Positions 1-8,278 are shown, counted from the first letter of the stretch. The stretch: 64,000 nt of DNA from an uncultured Lachnospiraceae bacterium (GCA_910576815.1 CAJTKA010000019.1:6806-70805), one strand, 5' to 3'. A program made the numbers and translations. The notes: generated by a model from the sequence alone, not told the origin.

Positions 1-1
1 G

Positions 2-784
2 GTGGGTGCGCTGGCTCTTTTCTTTATGAACATCGACCAGTGCGGCGCTGTGTTCTCCGCAATCTTTAAGGGTGCGTTCGGACTGCGTGCTGTAGGCGGC
101 GGTATCGTTGGTTCCGGCGTGAAGATGGCGCTTACCTGGGGTATGAAGCGAGGCGTCTTCTCCAACGAAGCCGGCCTTGGTTCCTCCGTTATGGTGCATT
201 CCAGCTCCAACGTTAAGGAGCCTGTGCGCCAGGGTATGTGGGGTATTTTCGAGGTGTGTGCGGATACGATGATCGTCTGCACGCTGACCGCTTTCGCAGT
301 GCTCTCCTCCGGGCTGGTGGATCTGGAAACCGGCGCAGTGTTAAGCTCCTCCGAAGGTTCCGCTCTGGTGGGAGAAGCTTTCGCTACGAAATTCGGCAGT
401 ATCGGACCCATGTTCATCGCTATCGCGATCCTGCTCTTTGCGTTCTCCACCGTGCTCGGCTGGAGCCATTACGGATCAAAGGCATGGGAGTATCTGTTCG
501 GCACAAAATCGATGATGATCTATAAGGTCGTGTTCGTGCTGATGATCTATGTAGGCGCAACCATGAATCTGGGACTTGCCTGGGATCTCTCCGATACCTT
601 CAACGGCCTGATGGCAATCCCCAACCTGATCGGCGTGATCAGCCTCTCGCCCGTGGTGCTGCATATTACGCAAAACTATGTGGCGCGTGCATTGAAGAAA
701 GAGGATGTGAAGCCGATGCTGTCTGCGTTTGAGGATATCCAGAGGATGCAGGAGAAGGAGCTGGCGAAGACACAGGAAGGGTAA
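2..784 (+). CDS. Alanine/glycine:cation symporter (AGCS family), C-terminal part
   Basis: This is the last 260 residues of an integral membrane symporter that imports alanine or glycine with Na+ or H+. The AGCS hallmark NEAGLGSS is present near residue 58, followed by a run of hydrophobic helices and a short charged cytoplasmic tail (EKELAKTQEG). The reading frame is open to the window edge, so the start lies upstream; the GTG at position 2 is only the first in-frame codon visible. AGCS proteins are usually about 450-480 residues, so a little over half is seen. The substrate cannot be decided from this part. A stem-loop region and a bidirectional terminator separate it from the convergent aldolase gene. 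Confidence 0.9.
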   Translation: MGALALFFMNIDQCGAVFSAIFKGAFGLRAVGGGIVGSGVKMALTWGMKRGVFSNEAGLGSSVMVHSSSNVKEPVRQGMWGIFEVCADTMIVCTLTAFAVLSSGLVDLETGAVLSSSEGSALVGEAFATKFGSIGPMFIAIAILLFAFSTVLGWSHYGSKAWEYLFGTKSMMIYKVVFVLMIYVGATMNLGLAWDLSDTFNGLMAIPNLIGVISLSPVVLHITQNYVARALKKEDVKPMLSAFEDIQRMQEKELAKTQEG

Positions 785-817
785 TTGTTTGACAGATTAG
801 GAGGATAGATTTAGAAG

Positions 818-929
818 GACAGATTTTGCAAACATCCTCTGTTCCTACGCAAACTCGCACCCACTTCACTTCGTGAACTCGGTGCTCGAACAATGCTTCG
901 GAACGTTCGGATTGTTTGGAAAATCTGTC
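818..929. repeat. Long intergenic stem-loop
   Basis: Arms gacagattttgcaaac (818-833) and gtttggaaaatctgtc (914-929) match at 15 of 16 positions as inverted repeats. Between them is a second hairpin around cgcaccca/tcggtgctcg with inner arms cttcac/gtgaa. The structure lies just after the symporter gene. It could be a folded 3' UTR, an extra terminator or a small repeat element; nothing in it is coding. Confidence 0.5.
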
Positions 930-946
930 TATTACATCTTCTATAT

Positions 947-1004
947 GTAAGACAAAGATAAGCCGACATGACTATCATAATCATGTCGGCTTTCGTTTGT
1001 CTTA
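947..1004. terminator. Bidirectional terminator between symporter and fba
   Basis: A perfect 11-bp stem, agccgacatga (961-971) with tcatgtcggct (981-991), is extended by a second matching pair, gtaagacaaa (947-956) with tttgtcttac (995-1004). It sits between two convergent genes and can serve both strands. Confidence 0.75.
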
Positions 1005-1025
1005 CATAATACAATGCGCCGCGTC

Positions 1026-1994
1026 TTACGCCTTTCCGTCGGAACCGAGCACGTTCTTGATCTTGTGCGCTACCATATCCTTTACGGCCTGTCTTGCGGG
1101 CTTCAGATACTGTCTGGGATCGAAGTGATCGGGATGCTCCGCGAAGTACTTACGGATGTTACCGGTCATTGCCAGACGGATATCGGAGTCGATATTGATC
1201 TTACATACAGCGAGCTCTGCTGCCTTACGGAGCTGTTCCTCCGGAATACCAACTGCATCAGGCATATTGCCGCCGTACTGATTCACCATCTTAACGAACT
1301 CCTGCGGTACGGAAGAAGAACCGTGAAGCACGATGGGGAAGCCGGGCAGTCTCTTGATGCACTCCTCGAGCACGTCGAAACGAAGCGGAGGGGGAACCAG
1401 GATACCGTCAGCGTTTCTGGTACACTGTGCTGCCGTGAACTTGTATGCGCCGTGAGAAGTACCGATCGCGATCGCCAGGGAGTCACAGCCTGTCTTATCT
1501 ACGAACTCCTCAACTTCCTCAGGACGGGTGTAGGACTCCTTACCGGACTCAACAACGACCTCATCCTCAACGCCTGCCAAAGTACCCAGCTCAGCCTCGA
1601 CCACTACACCCTTGTCATGCGCATAGTCAACGACCTGCTTGGTCAACGCGATATTGTCCTCGAAAGACTTGGAGGAAGCATCGATCATAACGGAGGTAAA
1701 GCCGCCGTCGATACAGGACTTACAAAGCTCGAAGGTGTCGCCGTGATCTAAGTGAAGCGCAATCGGGATCTGCGGATTCTCCGCAACCGCCGCCTCAACC
1801 AGCTTTACCAGATAGGTGTGGTTAGCATATGCGCGCGCGCCCTTGGAAACCTGCAGGATCACGGGGCTGTTCAACTCGCCTGCCGCCTCGGTGATACCCT
1901 GAACGATCTCCATGTTGTTCACGTTGAAAGCGCCGACTGCATAACCGCCATCGTAAGCCTTCTGAAACATTTCCTTGGTTGTTACTAATGCCAT
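1026..1994 (-). CDS. fba: Fructose-bisphosphate aldolase, class II
   Basis: Zinc-dependent aldolase of glycolysis and gluconeogenesis that interconverts fructose 1,6-bisphosphate with glyceraldehyde 3-phosphate and dihydroxyacetone phosphate in the cytoplasm. The 322-residue protein has the class II signature HLDHGD at residues 81-86, which carries the zinc-binding histidine and the catalytic aspartate, then EAELGT, IGTSHG and a later INIDSDIR segment. The length fits the family. The ATG start is preceded by AAAGGAAG at a normal distance. It is monocistronic as far as can be seen, with its own probable promoter upstream and a terminator downstream. There is nothing unusual in the sequence. 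Confidence 0.97.
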   Translation of the reverse strand: MALVTTKEMFQKAYDGGYAVGAFNVNNMEIVQGITEAAGELNSPVILQVSKGARAYANHTYLVKLVEAAVAENPQIPIALHLDHGDTFELCKSCIDGGFTSVMIDASSKSFEDNIALTKQVVDYAHDKGVVVEAELGTLAGVEDEVVVESGKESYTRPEEVEEFVDKTGCDSLAIAIGTSHGAYKFTAAQCTRNADGILVPPPLRFDVLEECIKRLPGFPIVLHGSSSVPQEFVKMVNQYGGNMPDAVGIPEEQLRKAAELAVCKINIDSDIRLAMTGNIRKYFAEHPDHFDPRQYLKPARQAVKDMVAHKIKNVLGSDGKA

Positions 1995-2024
1995 AATGTT
2001 TTCTTCCTTTCTATTTAAAATTTT

Positions 2025-2052
2025 TTATTACTTTCCATGATCTGGAATCCAA
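2025..2052 (-). promoter_or_regulatory. Possible sigma-A promoter of fba
   Basis: Minus strand: -35 TTGGAT (2052-2047), 16-nt spacer, -10 TAATAA (2030-2025), about 30 nt upstream of the fba start codon. The match to consensus is only fair. Confidence 0.35.
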
Positions 2053-2124
2053 CTTTTATTTTACCAGCCAGTCCCAAGAAAGTCAATAACGCTGGCGGCG
2101 CGCAGACCTGATCCATCATATATA

Positions 2125-3018
2125 TCACTGCTTTGGCACTCTGATCGTGAGCGCCTGATTCCAGTTCTCGATCTGCACCTTCAAATGATCCCCGCCATAC
2201 TCTCCATCCAAAGTCCAGGCGACCGGCTCCTCTGATTCCACCTTTACGCTCTCGGTGGTAAACGTGTAGATATAATCCGATTTCACCCGCTTATCCACCA
2301 GCGCCATGATAATATTGTTGAGATCCAGCGGATTCGTGGGCTTACGGATCAGCGTCACCTCAAACACCCCGTCATCCAGCGCCACATTCTGCCCTGTGAT
2401 ACCGCGGAAACCACCCACCGAATGTGAGTTTGTCACCATACCATAGAGAAACTCTCCTTCAATGATCTCTCCATTGCAGGTGATTTTCAAAGGATAAGCT
2501 CTCACCTGAGGCAGCCGCTTCACCCCTTCGATCAGATAGGCGGCGTGTCCCAGCACATTCTTGAAATCCTGCGGCGTCCCGTAGGACACATCCGTAAAGA
2601 TTCCGAATGCCGCCACGTAGATAAAGATATCATGGTTAAACTTACCCACATCGCAGGCAAAATCTTTCCCATTAACGACCACGTCTGCCGCATGCAGCAT
2701 ACTTTTGGGAATGCCAAGGCTGTTTGCGAAATCATTGGTGCTCCCCGCGGGAACATAGCCAATGGGAAGACGCTCCTCGGATTTCATCATGCCCGTGACC
2801 ACCTCATCCAACGTACCGTCACCGCCGCTGCACACCACGATGTCATAGCCCGCGCGCCTCTCCTGCACCGCTTTCACGGCGTCGCCCGGGGCCTGGGTCG
2901 GATAAGCCGTCACCTCATAGCCGGCCTTCACGAAGATATCTATGATATCGAGAAGATTGCTTCTGATCTGCGCCTTTCCCGATCTCGGATTATAAACAAA
3001 GAGCAACTGCTTCGCCAT
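2125..3018 (-). CDS. Diacylglycerol kinase family lipid kinase (YegS/DgkB type)
   Basis: Soluble or peripheral lipid kinase of the diacylglycerol/sphingosine kinase fold, which recycles diacylglycerol released by lipoteichoic acid synthesis or acts on a related lipid. Seen: an N-terminal beta strand then NPRSGK, the nucleotide-binding GGDGTLDEVV, PAGSTNDFA and a C-terminal beta-sandwich with LDGE near the end, all in the family order. I placed the start at the ATG encoding MAKQLLFV (297 residues). The frame extends four codons further to a TTG, but that TTG overlaps the GGAGG ribosome binding site lying 5 nt before the ATG. It lies downstream of the Crh-like gene on the same strand across a gap of about 140 bp. 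The exact lipid substrate cannot be told from sequence. Confidence 0.88.
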   Translation of the reverse strand: MAKQLLFVYNPRSGKAQIRSNLLDIIDIFVKAGYEVTAYPTQAPGDAVKAVQERRAGYDIVVCSGGDGTLDEVVTGMMKSEERLPIGYVPAGSTNDFANSLGIPKSMLHAADVVVNGKDFACDVGKFNHDIFIYVAAFGIFTDVSYGTPQDFKNVLGHAAYLIEGVKRLPQVRAYPLKITCNGEIIEGEFLYGMVTNSHSVGGFRGITGQNVALDDGVFEVTLIRKPTNPLDLNNIIMALVDKRVKSDYIYTFTTESVKVESEEPVAWTLDGEYGGDHLKVQIENWNQALTIRVPKQ

Positions 3019-3156
3019 AAAAACCTCCAAATAATAAATATAGCCACTCGGCGCCCCACTCGCCTAGGCGCATCTGAGACTCCAAGCAGCTATTCTTATG
3101 CCTTATCACAGGAGTAAATGCCTTCCGTTAACTCCTGTCAACTGTCAAACTGATCC

Positions 3157-3411
3157 CTATCTGGTGGTCAGGAATTTTTCAATTTCCGCAACAGCGCTTT
3201 CCTCATCTGCGCCATCTGCCGTCACCATTACCTCCGCACCACTCTCAAGGCCCATACTCATCATGCCCATGATGCTTTTGGCGTTTACCTTTTTGTTGTC
3301 CGCACCCAGGTAGACGGTGCTCTCAAACTGACTCGCCACCTGTACCAGCATAGCCACCGGTCTCGCCTCGAGACCTGTCTCCAGTTTGATCTGGATTGAC
3401 TTCTGAATCAT
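3157..3411 (-). CDS. Crh-like HPr-family protein with Glu at position 15
   Basis: Small cytoplasmic HPr-fold protein of 84 residues. In true HPr, His15 in GLHARP carries the phosphate passed from enzyme I to sugar permeases. Here the motif reads TGLEARP, with a GAG codon at residue 15, so it should not serve in sugar phosphotransfer. The regulatory serine is kept in NAKSIMGMMS (Ser46), the site used by HPr kinase, which is encoded 4 kb away. Bacillus Crh has Gln15, keeps Ser46 and lies next to whiA, as here, so a Crh-like role as a catabolite co-regulator is the best inference. Two in-frame ATGs exist. The second is chosen because GAGGAG is 7 nt from it but about 1 nt from the first, and because it puts Glu15 and Ser46 in register with the family. 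Confidence 0.85.
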   Translation of the reverse strand: MIQKSIQIKLETGLEARPVAMLVQVASQFESTVYLGADNKKVNAKSIMGMMSMGLESGAEVMVTADGADEESAVAEIEKFLTTR

Positions 3412-3451
3412 ACCCATTCTCCTCTTTTCCGAAGCGTCCCGCTTCTTACTT

Positions 3452-4354
3452 TTAAGATCTTAATTCTTCTGCGATCTCACTCAGTCTGCGTAACCTGTGA
3501 TTCACCCCGGATTTCCCCACATTCGGCTCCAAATAACTACCCAGCTCCTTGAGGGCTGCATCGGGATATTCCAGCCGAACTTCCGCCATCTGCCGTAGAT
3601 TCTCCGGCAGATTTTCAAAGCCGTACCTATCTCTGATCAGAAGGATGTCCTCGATCTGTCTGCCCGCAGCCGTCACCGTTTTTGAGATATTAGCTGTCTC
3701 GCAGTTTACCCTTCTGTTGATCGAGTTGCGCATTTCCTTGAGGATTCTCATGTTCTCAAGCTCCATCAGAGACACATATGCACCCATGACATTCAAAAGA
3801 TCCACGATGCCGGCTCCCTCTTTCAGATAGACCACCTGATATTTCTTGCGTTTGATAATCCTTGCCTCGATCTGAAATTCCAAAAGAGTCTCCTGAAGCT
3901 GCAACGCCTTTTCCTTCTCGCTGCAGACAAACTCCAGATGGTAACTTTTTCTTGGATCACTCATGGAGCCCACACTCAAGAAAGCACCGCGCAGATATGC
4001 CCTCGCGCAACAGGAGCTTTTGATCAGAAGGGCGTTGACCGGATTAGTCAGCACAATTTTTCCCTCTCCCGATTCTGCGAAATGCAGCGCCTGAATGACC
4101 CTGTGTTCCAATTCATCATCAAGAATCAGTCTCTGCCTGTCTTGCACAACTGCTTTTATATTAAATGTTTTTTTTAGTAATGTAAAGCATTTTTTCGCGA
4201 CAGCCTCATTTTCCGTGCCCAAGGCCAAATGTCTGCCTTCCTCACAGACCGCTCCGTTATAGAGAAGGAGAGCCGCCAACTCCGCAAGCTGGCAATGTCT
4301 GGCGGGGCTGATCTGGGCTGCCAGCTCCTCCTTTACGGTTCCCGAAAATGACAT
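3452..4354 (-). CDS. whiA: WhiA-type DNA-binding protein
   Basis: WhiA couples growth and nutrient status to cell division and chromosome segregation in Gram-positive bacteria. The 300-residue protein begins MSFSGTVKEELA, typical of the family. It carries a central homing-endonuclease-like fold that lacks endonuclease residues (around residues 90-185) and ends in a helix-turn-helix region with NVGKSGVNHRLRRL near residues 275-290. A GAGGAGG site precedes the ATG. It starts 15 nt after rapZ and ends 40 nt before the crh-like gene, so the three are very probably co-transcribed. In Bacillus subtilis the order is rapZ-yvcK-whiA-crh; here yvcK is absent from between rapZ and whiA. Confidence 0.95.
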   Translation of the reverse strand: MSFSGTVKEELAAQISPARHCQLAELAALLLYNGAVCEEGRHLALGTENEAVAKKCFTLLKKTFNIKAVVQDRQRLILDDELEHRVIQALHFAESGEGKIVLTNPVNALLIKSSCCARAYLRGAFLSVGSMSDPRKSYHLEFVCSEKEKALQLQETLLEFQIEARIIKRKKYQVVYLKEGAGIVDLLNVMGAYVSLMELENMRILKEMRNSINRRVNCETANISKTVTAAGRQIEDILLIRDRYGFENLPENLRQMAEVRLEYPDAALKELGSYLEPNVGKSGVNHRLRRLSEIAEELRS

Positions 4355-4369
4355 GGTTCCTCCTCTTAT

Positions 4370-5227
4370 TTATTTATCAATATCCCTGTGATATATCTTC
4401 ACGCCGCAGGTCCCGTGATCCTTCATCTCCCCATAGAGAGCGTTTGCAAGGGTCACGCTCCTGTGCTTGCCTCCCGTACAACCAATGCCAATCACCAGCT
4501 GATGCTTGCCCTCCTTGACATAATTGGGAATCAAAAAGTCCAGCATGTCCACAAGCTTGTGCAAAAATGCGCCCGCCTCGTCAAAGGACATCACGTAATC
4601 CTGCACCTCTTTGTCATTGCCTGTCTTATATTTCAATTCATCAATATAGAAGGGGTTCGGCAGGAAACGCACATCAAACACCAGATCGGCGTCCGCCGGA
4701 ATGCCCTTCTTAAAGCCAAAGGAAAGAATCGTGACGATCAGAGAGTTATACTCCTTATTTCTCACAAAAATGTCGTCGATCTCCTCCTTGAGCTCCCTGG
4801 TCAGCAAATGGGACGTATCAATAATATAGTCCGCCTGTTCCCGAATCTCTTTCAAGATCTCCCGCTCACGCAAAATGCCCTCCTGCACCCTGCCTTCCGG
4901 GGAAAGGGGATGAAGTCTTCTGGTCTCCTTATACCGCTTAAGGAGGACATCGTCACCGGCCTCCAAAAACAGGATCTCAAACAGGTAACCGTTACTCCTA
5001 AGCTGCTCCAGAATACTGCGAACACCGCCAAAAGACTGATCAGCACGCACGTCAAGGCCCAATGCCACTTTATTGACCTCGCTTGTCGGTGTGGTGATGA
5101 GCTCCACAAACTTCTCAATCAAAGCTACCGGCAGATTATCCACACAGTAGAAACCCACATCCTCCAGCATCTTCATGGCAGTCCGTTTACCGGAGCCGCT
5201 CATTCCCGTTACAATTACAAATCTCAT
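4370..5227 (-). CDS. rapZ: RNase adapter / nucleotide-binding protein RapZ (YvcJ)
   Basis: P-loop protein of the RapZ/YvcJ family. In enteric bacteria it senses glucosamine-6-phosphate and guides RNA decay; in Bacillus it binds nucleotides and affects competence. 285 residues. Seen: RFVIVTGMSGSGKRTAMK at the N-terminus, CVDNLP, DVRFLPNPFY, and the C-terminal GIGCTGGKHRSV block that binds the sugar phosphate. The P-loop is odd: after GSGK comes Arg15 and then Thr16, where the family normally has Ser or Thr directly after the lysine. The start was set at the ATG at 5227, 1 nt after the murB stop; its GGGAG site lies inside the end of murB. The frame is open for 15 codons further but lacks family similarity there. 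Confidence 0.93.
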   Translation of the reverse strand: MRFVIVTGMSGSGKRTAMKMLEDVGFYCVDNLPVALIEKFVELITTPTSEVNKVALGLDVRADQSFGGVRSILEQLRSNGYLFEILFLEAGDDVLLKRYKETRRLHPLSPEGRVQEGILREREILKEIREQADYIIDTSHLLTRELKEEIDDIFVRNKEYNSLIVTILSFGFKKGIPADADLVFDVRFLPNPFYIDELKYKTGNDKEVQDYVMSFDEAGAFLHKLVDMLDFLIPNYVKEGKHQLVIGIGCTGGKHRSVTLANALYGEMKDHGTCGVKIYHRDIDK

Positions 5228-5228
5228 G

Positions 5229-6140
5229 TTAAAAATCTCCCAAAAAGATAACCTCCGGTTCCAGTCTGACATGAAACCTATCGCGTACGCGCTCCTGCAC
5301 TTCTTCGATCACCTCACGGATATCCGCTGCTGTCGCGCCGCCGTCATTGACCACAAAGCCGCAGTGCTTTTCAGACACCCTCGCGCCGCCGATGCGGTAG
5401 CCTCGCAGTCCCGCATCCATGATAAGTTTTCCTGCATAGTATCCTTCCGGCCGCTTAAAGGTACTGCCCGCACTGGGATACTCCAACGGCTGCTTGCTCT
5501 TTCTGAGCTTCATCAGTTCTTCCATCCGTGCAGAAACTGTCTCCTTATCCTTCTGCTCCAAGGCAAAGACTGCAGCCATAACGACGAAGGGTCTGTCTTT
5601 GATGATGCTGGTGCGGTAACCAAATTCCATGGTATCGTTATCCAACGTCATGATCTCGCCTCTCTGGTCCATCACTCGCACCAGCTTAACGATCTGCTTC
5701 ATCTCTCCGTCGTAGGCTCCCGCGTTCATCACGATCGCACCGCCGATGCTGCCCGGAATCCCCGCCGCAAACTCAAAACCACTCAGCCCCGCATCTCTTG
5801 CCGCTGCTGCCACCTGAGAGAGCAGAGCGCCCGCACCCGCCACAAGATGGGTCCCTTCCACATGAATCCCCGCCATGCGCTTCCCCAGCTTTAGGATAAT
5901 ACCCCTGTAGCCCTTGTCACCTACCAAAAGATTGCTGCCATTTCCCAAAATAAAATAATCCTGCCCGGACTGTGCCAAAAAAAATACGAGTTGCGAAAGC
6001 TCCTCCTTTGACTCCACAATCACCATACATTCCGCCTCGCCGCCAACGCGGAAGGTCGTGTATTTACTCATGGGTTCCTGAAAGAGAATACGCTCCTTTG
6101 GCACAATAGAGCCGATATGTTCATAGACTGAATTGTTCAA
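5229..6140 (-). CDS. murB: UDP-N-acetylenolpyruvoylglucosamine reductase MurB
   Basis: Flavoenzyme that reduces the enolpyruvyl group with NADPH to make UDP-N-acetylmuramic acid, the second committed step of peptidoglycan precursor synthesis in the cytoplasm. 303 residues. FAD-binding motifs TTFRVGG, GNGSNLL and GIPGSIGG are followed by MNAGAYDGEM. The active-site serine region is SAGSTFKRP and the last block is VSEKHCGFVVN. The start codon is TTG, preceded 6 nt upstream by GAGGGG; there is no ATG that would keep the N-terminus. It heads the murB-rapZ-whiA-crh-like run, joining cell-wall precursor synthesis with nutrient sensing. Confidence 0.96.
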   Translation of the reverse strand: MNNSVYEHIGSIVPKERILFQEPMSKYTTFRVGGEAECMVIVESKEELSQLVFFLAQSGQDYFILGNGSNLLVGDKGYRGIILKLGKRMAGIHVEGTHLVAGAGALLSQVAAAARDAGLSGFEFAAGIPGSIGGAIVMNAGAYDGEMKQIVKLVRVMDQRGEIMTLDNDTMEFGYRTSIIKDRPFVVMAAVFALEQKDKETVSARMEELMKLRKSKQPLEYPSAGSTFKRPEGYYAGKLIMDAGLRGYRIGGARVSEKHCGFVVNDGGATAADIREVIEEVQERVRDRFHVRLEPEVIFLGDF

Positions 6141-6213
6141 CTTATGCCCCTCATAACTTTTTTTATACTATAATATATCCTTTGCAGGCTTTACCCATTC
6201 ACAGAATCGCCGC

Positions 6214-6235
6214 CAGATCGAGCCTGCTCGATCTG
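6214..6235. other. Perfect 10-bp inverted repeat
   Basis: Arms cagatcgagc (6214-6223) and gctcgatctg (6226-6235) lie just downstream of the glucokinase gene on its strand. No T-run follows, so a terminator role is unproven. Confidence 0.4.
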
Positions 6236-6278
6236 TTATATCGCTGCTGCGCAGCTTTCCCCTTGCTCAGAGAGGGCT

Positions 6279-7214
6279 TTACAACAGTAACCGCGCGGCT
6301 CCATAGATCCCGGCATCATTACCAAGCGTAGCCAACGCAAAGATCGTGTTCTTGCAGCCGTGGAAAACGGTTTTCTCGAACGATGGTTTAATGTAGTCAA
6401 ACAACACTTCTCCCGCCTTGGAGACACCGCCGCCGATGACAAAGATCTCCGGATTGACCACGCCCGCAATCACGCCCAGGCCCTTGCCCAGATACTCGCC
6501 AAACTTCTCCGCCACCTCGATTGCAAGCGCATCTCCTGCCTTCACCGCATCAAATACGGTCTTCGCAGAAACCTCGCCGCCTCTTAGCACGCTGTCTTTA
6601 TCGCTCGCTGCCAGCGCACGGTTTGCCAGCCTGGTGATTCCCGTCGCAGAAGCATACTCCTCCAGACAGCCGAAATTACCGCAGCCGCAGGCCTCCGTTT
6701 CGTTATCTTCCACATGGATGTGTCCAATCTCACCGCCTGCGCCCGTCGCGCCCGTCAAAATCTCACCGTTAATAATAATACCGCCGCCGACACCTGTTCC
6801 CAGTGTGACTGCTACCAGGTTCTGATGCCCCTGGCCGCCGCCTTTCCACATCTCGCCCAGCGCCGCCACATTGGCGTCGTTTCCTGCCTCTACGCGCATA
6901 CCGTCCAGCAGCGTGCTGAGCTCCTTTTTCAGATCTACTTCGCCCCAGCCAAGGTTGACGGCACGGTGTACTACGCCGTTTCCATCCACAGGTCCCGGTA
7001 CGCCGGCGCCTGCACCGATCACGTCCCCTTTTGTAATGCCTTTTTCGGTCATCTTATTCTTGATGCTGTCAGCGATATCAGGCAGGATCTTCTCTCCGCC
7101 GTTTTCCGTTCTGGTGGGAATCTCCCACTTCTCAAGCACATTGCCGTCCTTATCAAATAACCCCATCTTTACCGTGGTCCCGCCCACGTCTACACCAAAC
7201 AAATAGTTTGCCAT
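6279..7214 (-). CDS. glcK: ROK-family glucokinase
   Basis: Cytoplasmic sugar kinase that phosphorylates glucose with ATP, feeding non-PTS glucose into glycolysis. 311 residues. The phosphate-1 loop is GVDVGGTTVKMG at the N-terminus, the sugar-binding and catalytic segment is GNDANVAA, and the second phosphate region is TLGTGVGGG. The ROK zinc and glucose signature GHIHVE...CGCGNFGCLEEYAS follows at residues 170-195. No N-terminal helix-turn-helix is present, so it is a kinase and not a ROK repressor. AAGGAG precedes the ATG. It sits between hprK and murB on the same strand. A specificity for another hexose such as N-acetylmannosamine cannot be fully excluded. Confidence 0.92.
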   Translation of the reverse strand: MANYLFGVDVGGTTVKMGLFDKDGNVLEKWEIPTRTENGGEKILPDIADSIKNKMTEKGITKGDVIGAGAGVPGPVDGNGVVHRAVNLGWGEVDLKKELSTLLDGMRVEAGNDANVAALGEMWKGGGQGHQNLVAVTLGTGVGGGIIINGEILTGATGAGGEIGHIHVEDNETEACGCGNFGCLEEYASATGITRLANRALAASDKDSVLRGGEVSAKTVFDAVKAGDALAIEVAEKFGEYLGKGLGVIAGVVNPEIFVIGGGVSKAGEVLFDYIKPSFEKTVFHGCKNTIFALATLGNDAGIYGAARLLL

Positions 7215-7307
7215 GTTGTTTTTCTCCTTCCCTTAATTTCCCGATGCAGAGGCTGCAGCTCTTTTTGCAGCCTCTTGAACAAAAATCCACGCTTTTGGGA
7301 TTTTAGT

Positions 7308-8246
7308 TCAGTCGTCCTCGTCCCTTCCCTTTGTCAGAGAGTTCTGCACCCTCTTGTAGAGCTCCTGTGCCGCGTTGTAACCCATCTTCTTCTGACGATG
7401 GTTAACAGCCGCAGACTCACAGATGATCGCCAGATTACGTCCCGGCCTGATGGGGAGGGTGTGACAGACTACGCGGTTGCCCAGATACTCCGTGTACTCC
7501 TCCTCCAGACCCAGACGGTCGTATTCCTTATCTTTATCCCAATCCTCCAGGCGGATGACCAGGTCAATACTCTGCGTATCCCTGACGCTGGAAGCACCAA
7601 ACAACGCTTTCACATCGACAATACCAATGCCCCGCAGCTCAATGAAATGCTTGGTAATATCGGGAGCGGAACCAATCAACGTATCCTCACTCACTCGACG
7701 AATCTCCACCACATCGTCCGTTACCAGACGATGGCCTCTCTTGATCAGCTCAAGCGCCGCCTCAGATTTACCGATACCGCTCTCACCCGTGATCAGGACG
7801 CCCTCGCCGTAAACATCCACCAACACGCCGTGCACGGAGATACAGGGAGCGAGCTGCACATTCAGCCAGCGGATCACCTCTGCCATGCAGGCCGATGTCG
7901 CCTTTTTACTCATCAGAAGCGGCACGCCGTACTTTAGCGCCACCTCTCTGAAAATCTCATTCGGGTAGAGCTCTCTGCAAAACAGAATGCCCGGCAGGGG
8001 GTTGTTTAAAAGTTTTTCAAAAATCTCCCTCTGCCTCTCCTCGTCCAGATTATTCATGTAAGAATATTCCACAAAACCCACGATCTGCAAGCGCGTGGTC
8101 TCGAAATGTTCAAAGTATCCCGCAAGCTGCAAGGCCGGTCTGTTGATATCCGGCTGCGTTACCTTAATCTTTGAAGCGTCGATTTCCGGCGTTAAATTTT
8201 CCCATTTGAATTTTTCGATTACTTTTGTAAGATTGATGCTCGCCAT
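7308..8246 (-). CDS. hprK: HPr kinase/phosphorylase
   Basis: Bifunctional enzyme that phosphorylates Ser46 of HPr and Crh with ATP or pyrophosphate when glycolytic intermediates are high, and dephosphorylates it otherwise. It is the sensor of carbon catabolite repression in Gram-positive bacteria. 312 residues: an N-terminal domain of about 130 residues, the catalytic HGVLVDVYG (His139), Walker A GESGIGKS at 154-161, the TDDVVEI segment, then ELRGIGIVDV and the family signature up to residue 240. The start is the ATG at 8246, with GGAGG 5 nt upstream; a longer frame to 8333 runs into the hairpin repeat and is not used. Its likely targets include the Crh-like protein encoded 4 kb downstream. 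Confidence 0.96.
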   Translation of the reverse strand: MASINLTKVIEKFKWENLTPEIDASKIKVTQPDINRPALQLAGYFEHFETTRLQIVGFVEYSYMNNLDEERQREIFEKLLNNPLPGILFCRELYPNEIFREVALKYGVPLLMSKKATSACMAEVIRWLNVQLAPCISVHGVLVDVYGEGVLITGESGIGKSEAALELIKRGHRLVTDDVVEIRRVSEDTLIGSAPDITKHFIELRGIGIVDVKALFGASSVRDTQSIDLVIRLEDWDKDKEYDRLGLEEEYTEYLGNRVVCHTLPIRPGRNLAIICESAAVNHRQKKMGYNAAQELYKRVQNSLTKGRDEDD

Positions 8247-8278
8247 GTCTACCTCCATACCGGAGCTTTGCGTAGGAC

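Noticed and set aside
1014..1751. Plus-strand 245-codon open frame opposite fba
   Set aside because: It is antisense to a fully conserved aldolase gene; no family pattern and no ribosome binding site.
3109..3138. Hairpin acaggagt/actcctgt after the Crh-like gene as a terminator
   Set aside because: Short stem, 14-nt loop and no T-run on either strand.
4388..5251. Plus-strand 287-codon frame opposite rapZ
   Set aside because: It mirrors the codon pattern of rapZ; the real gene is on the minus strand with all motifs.
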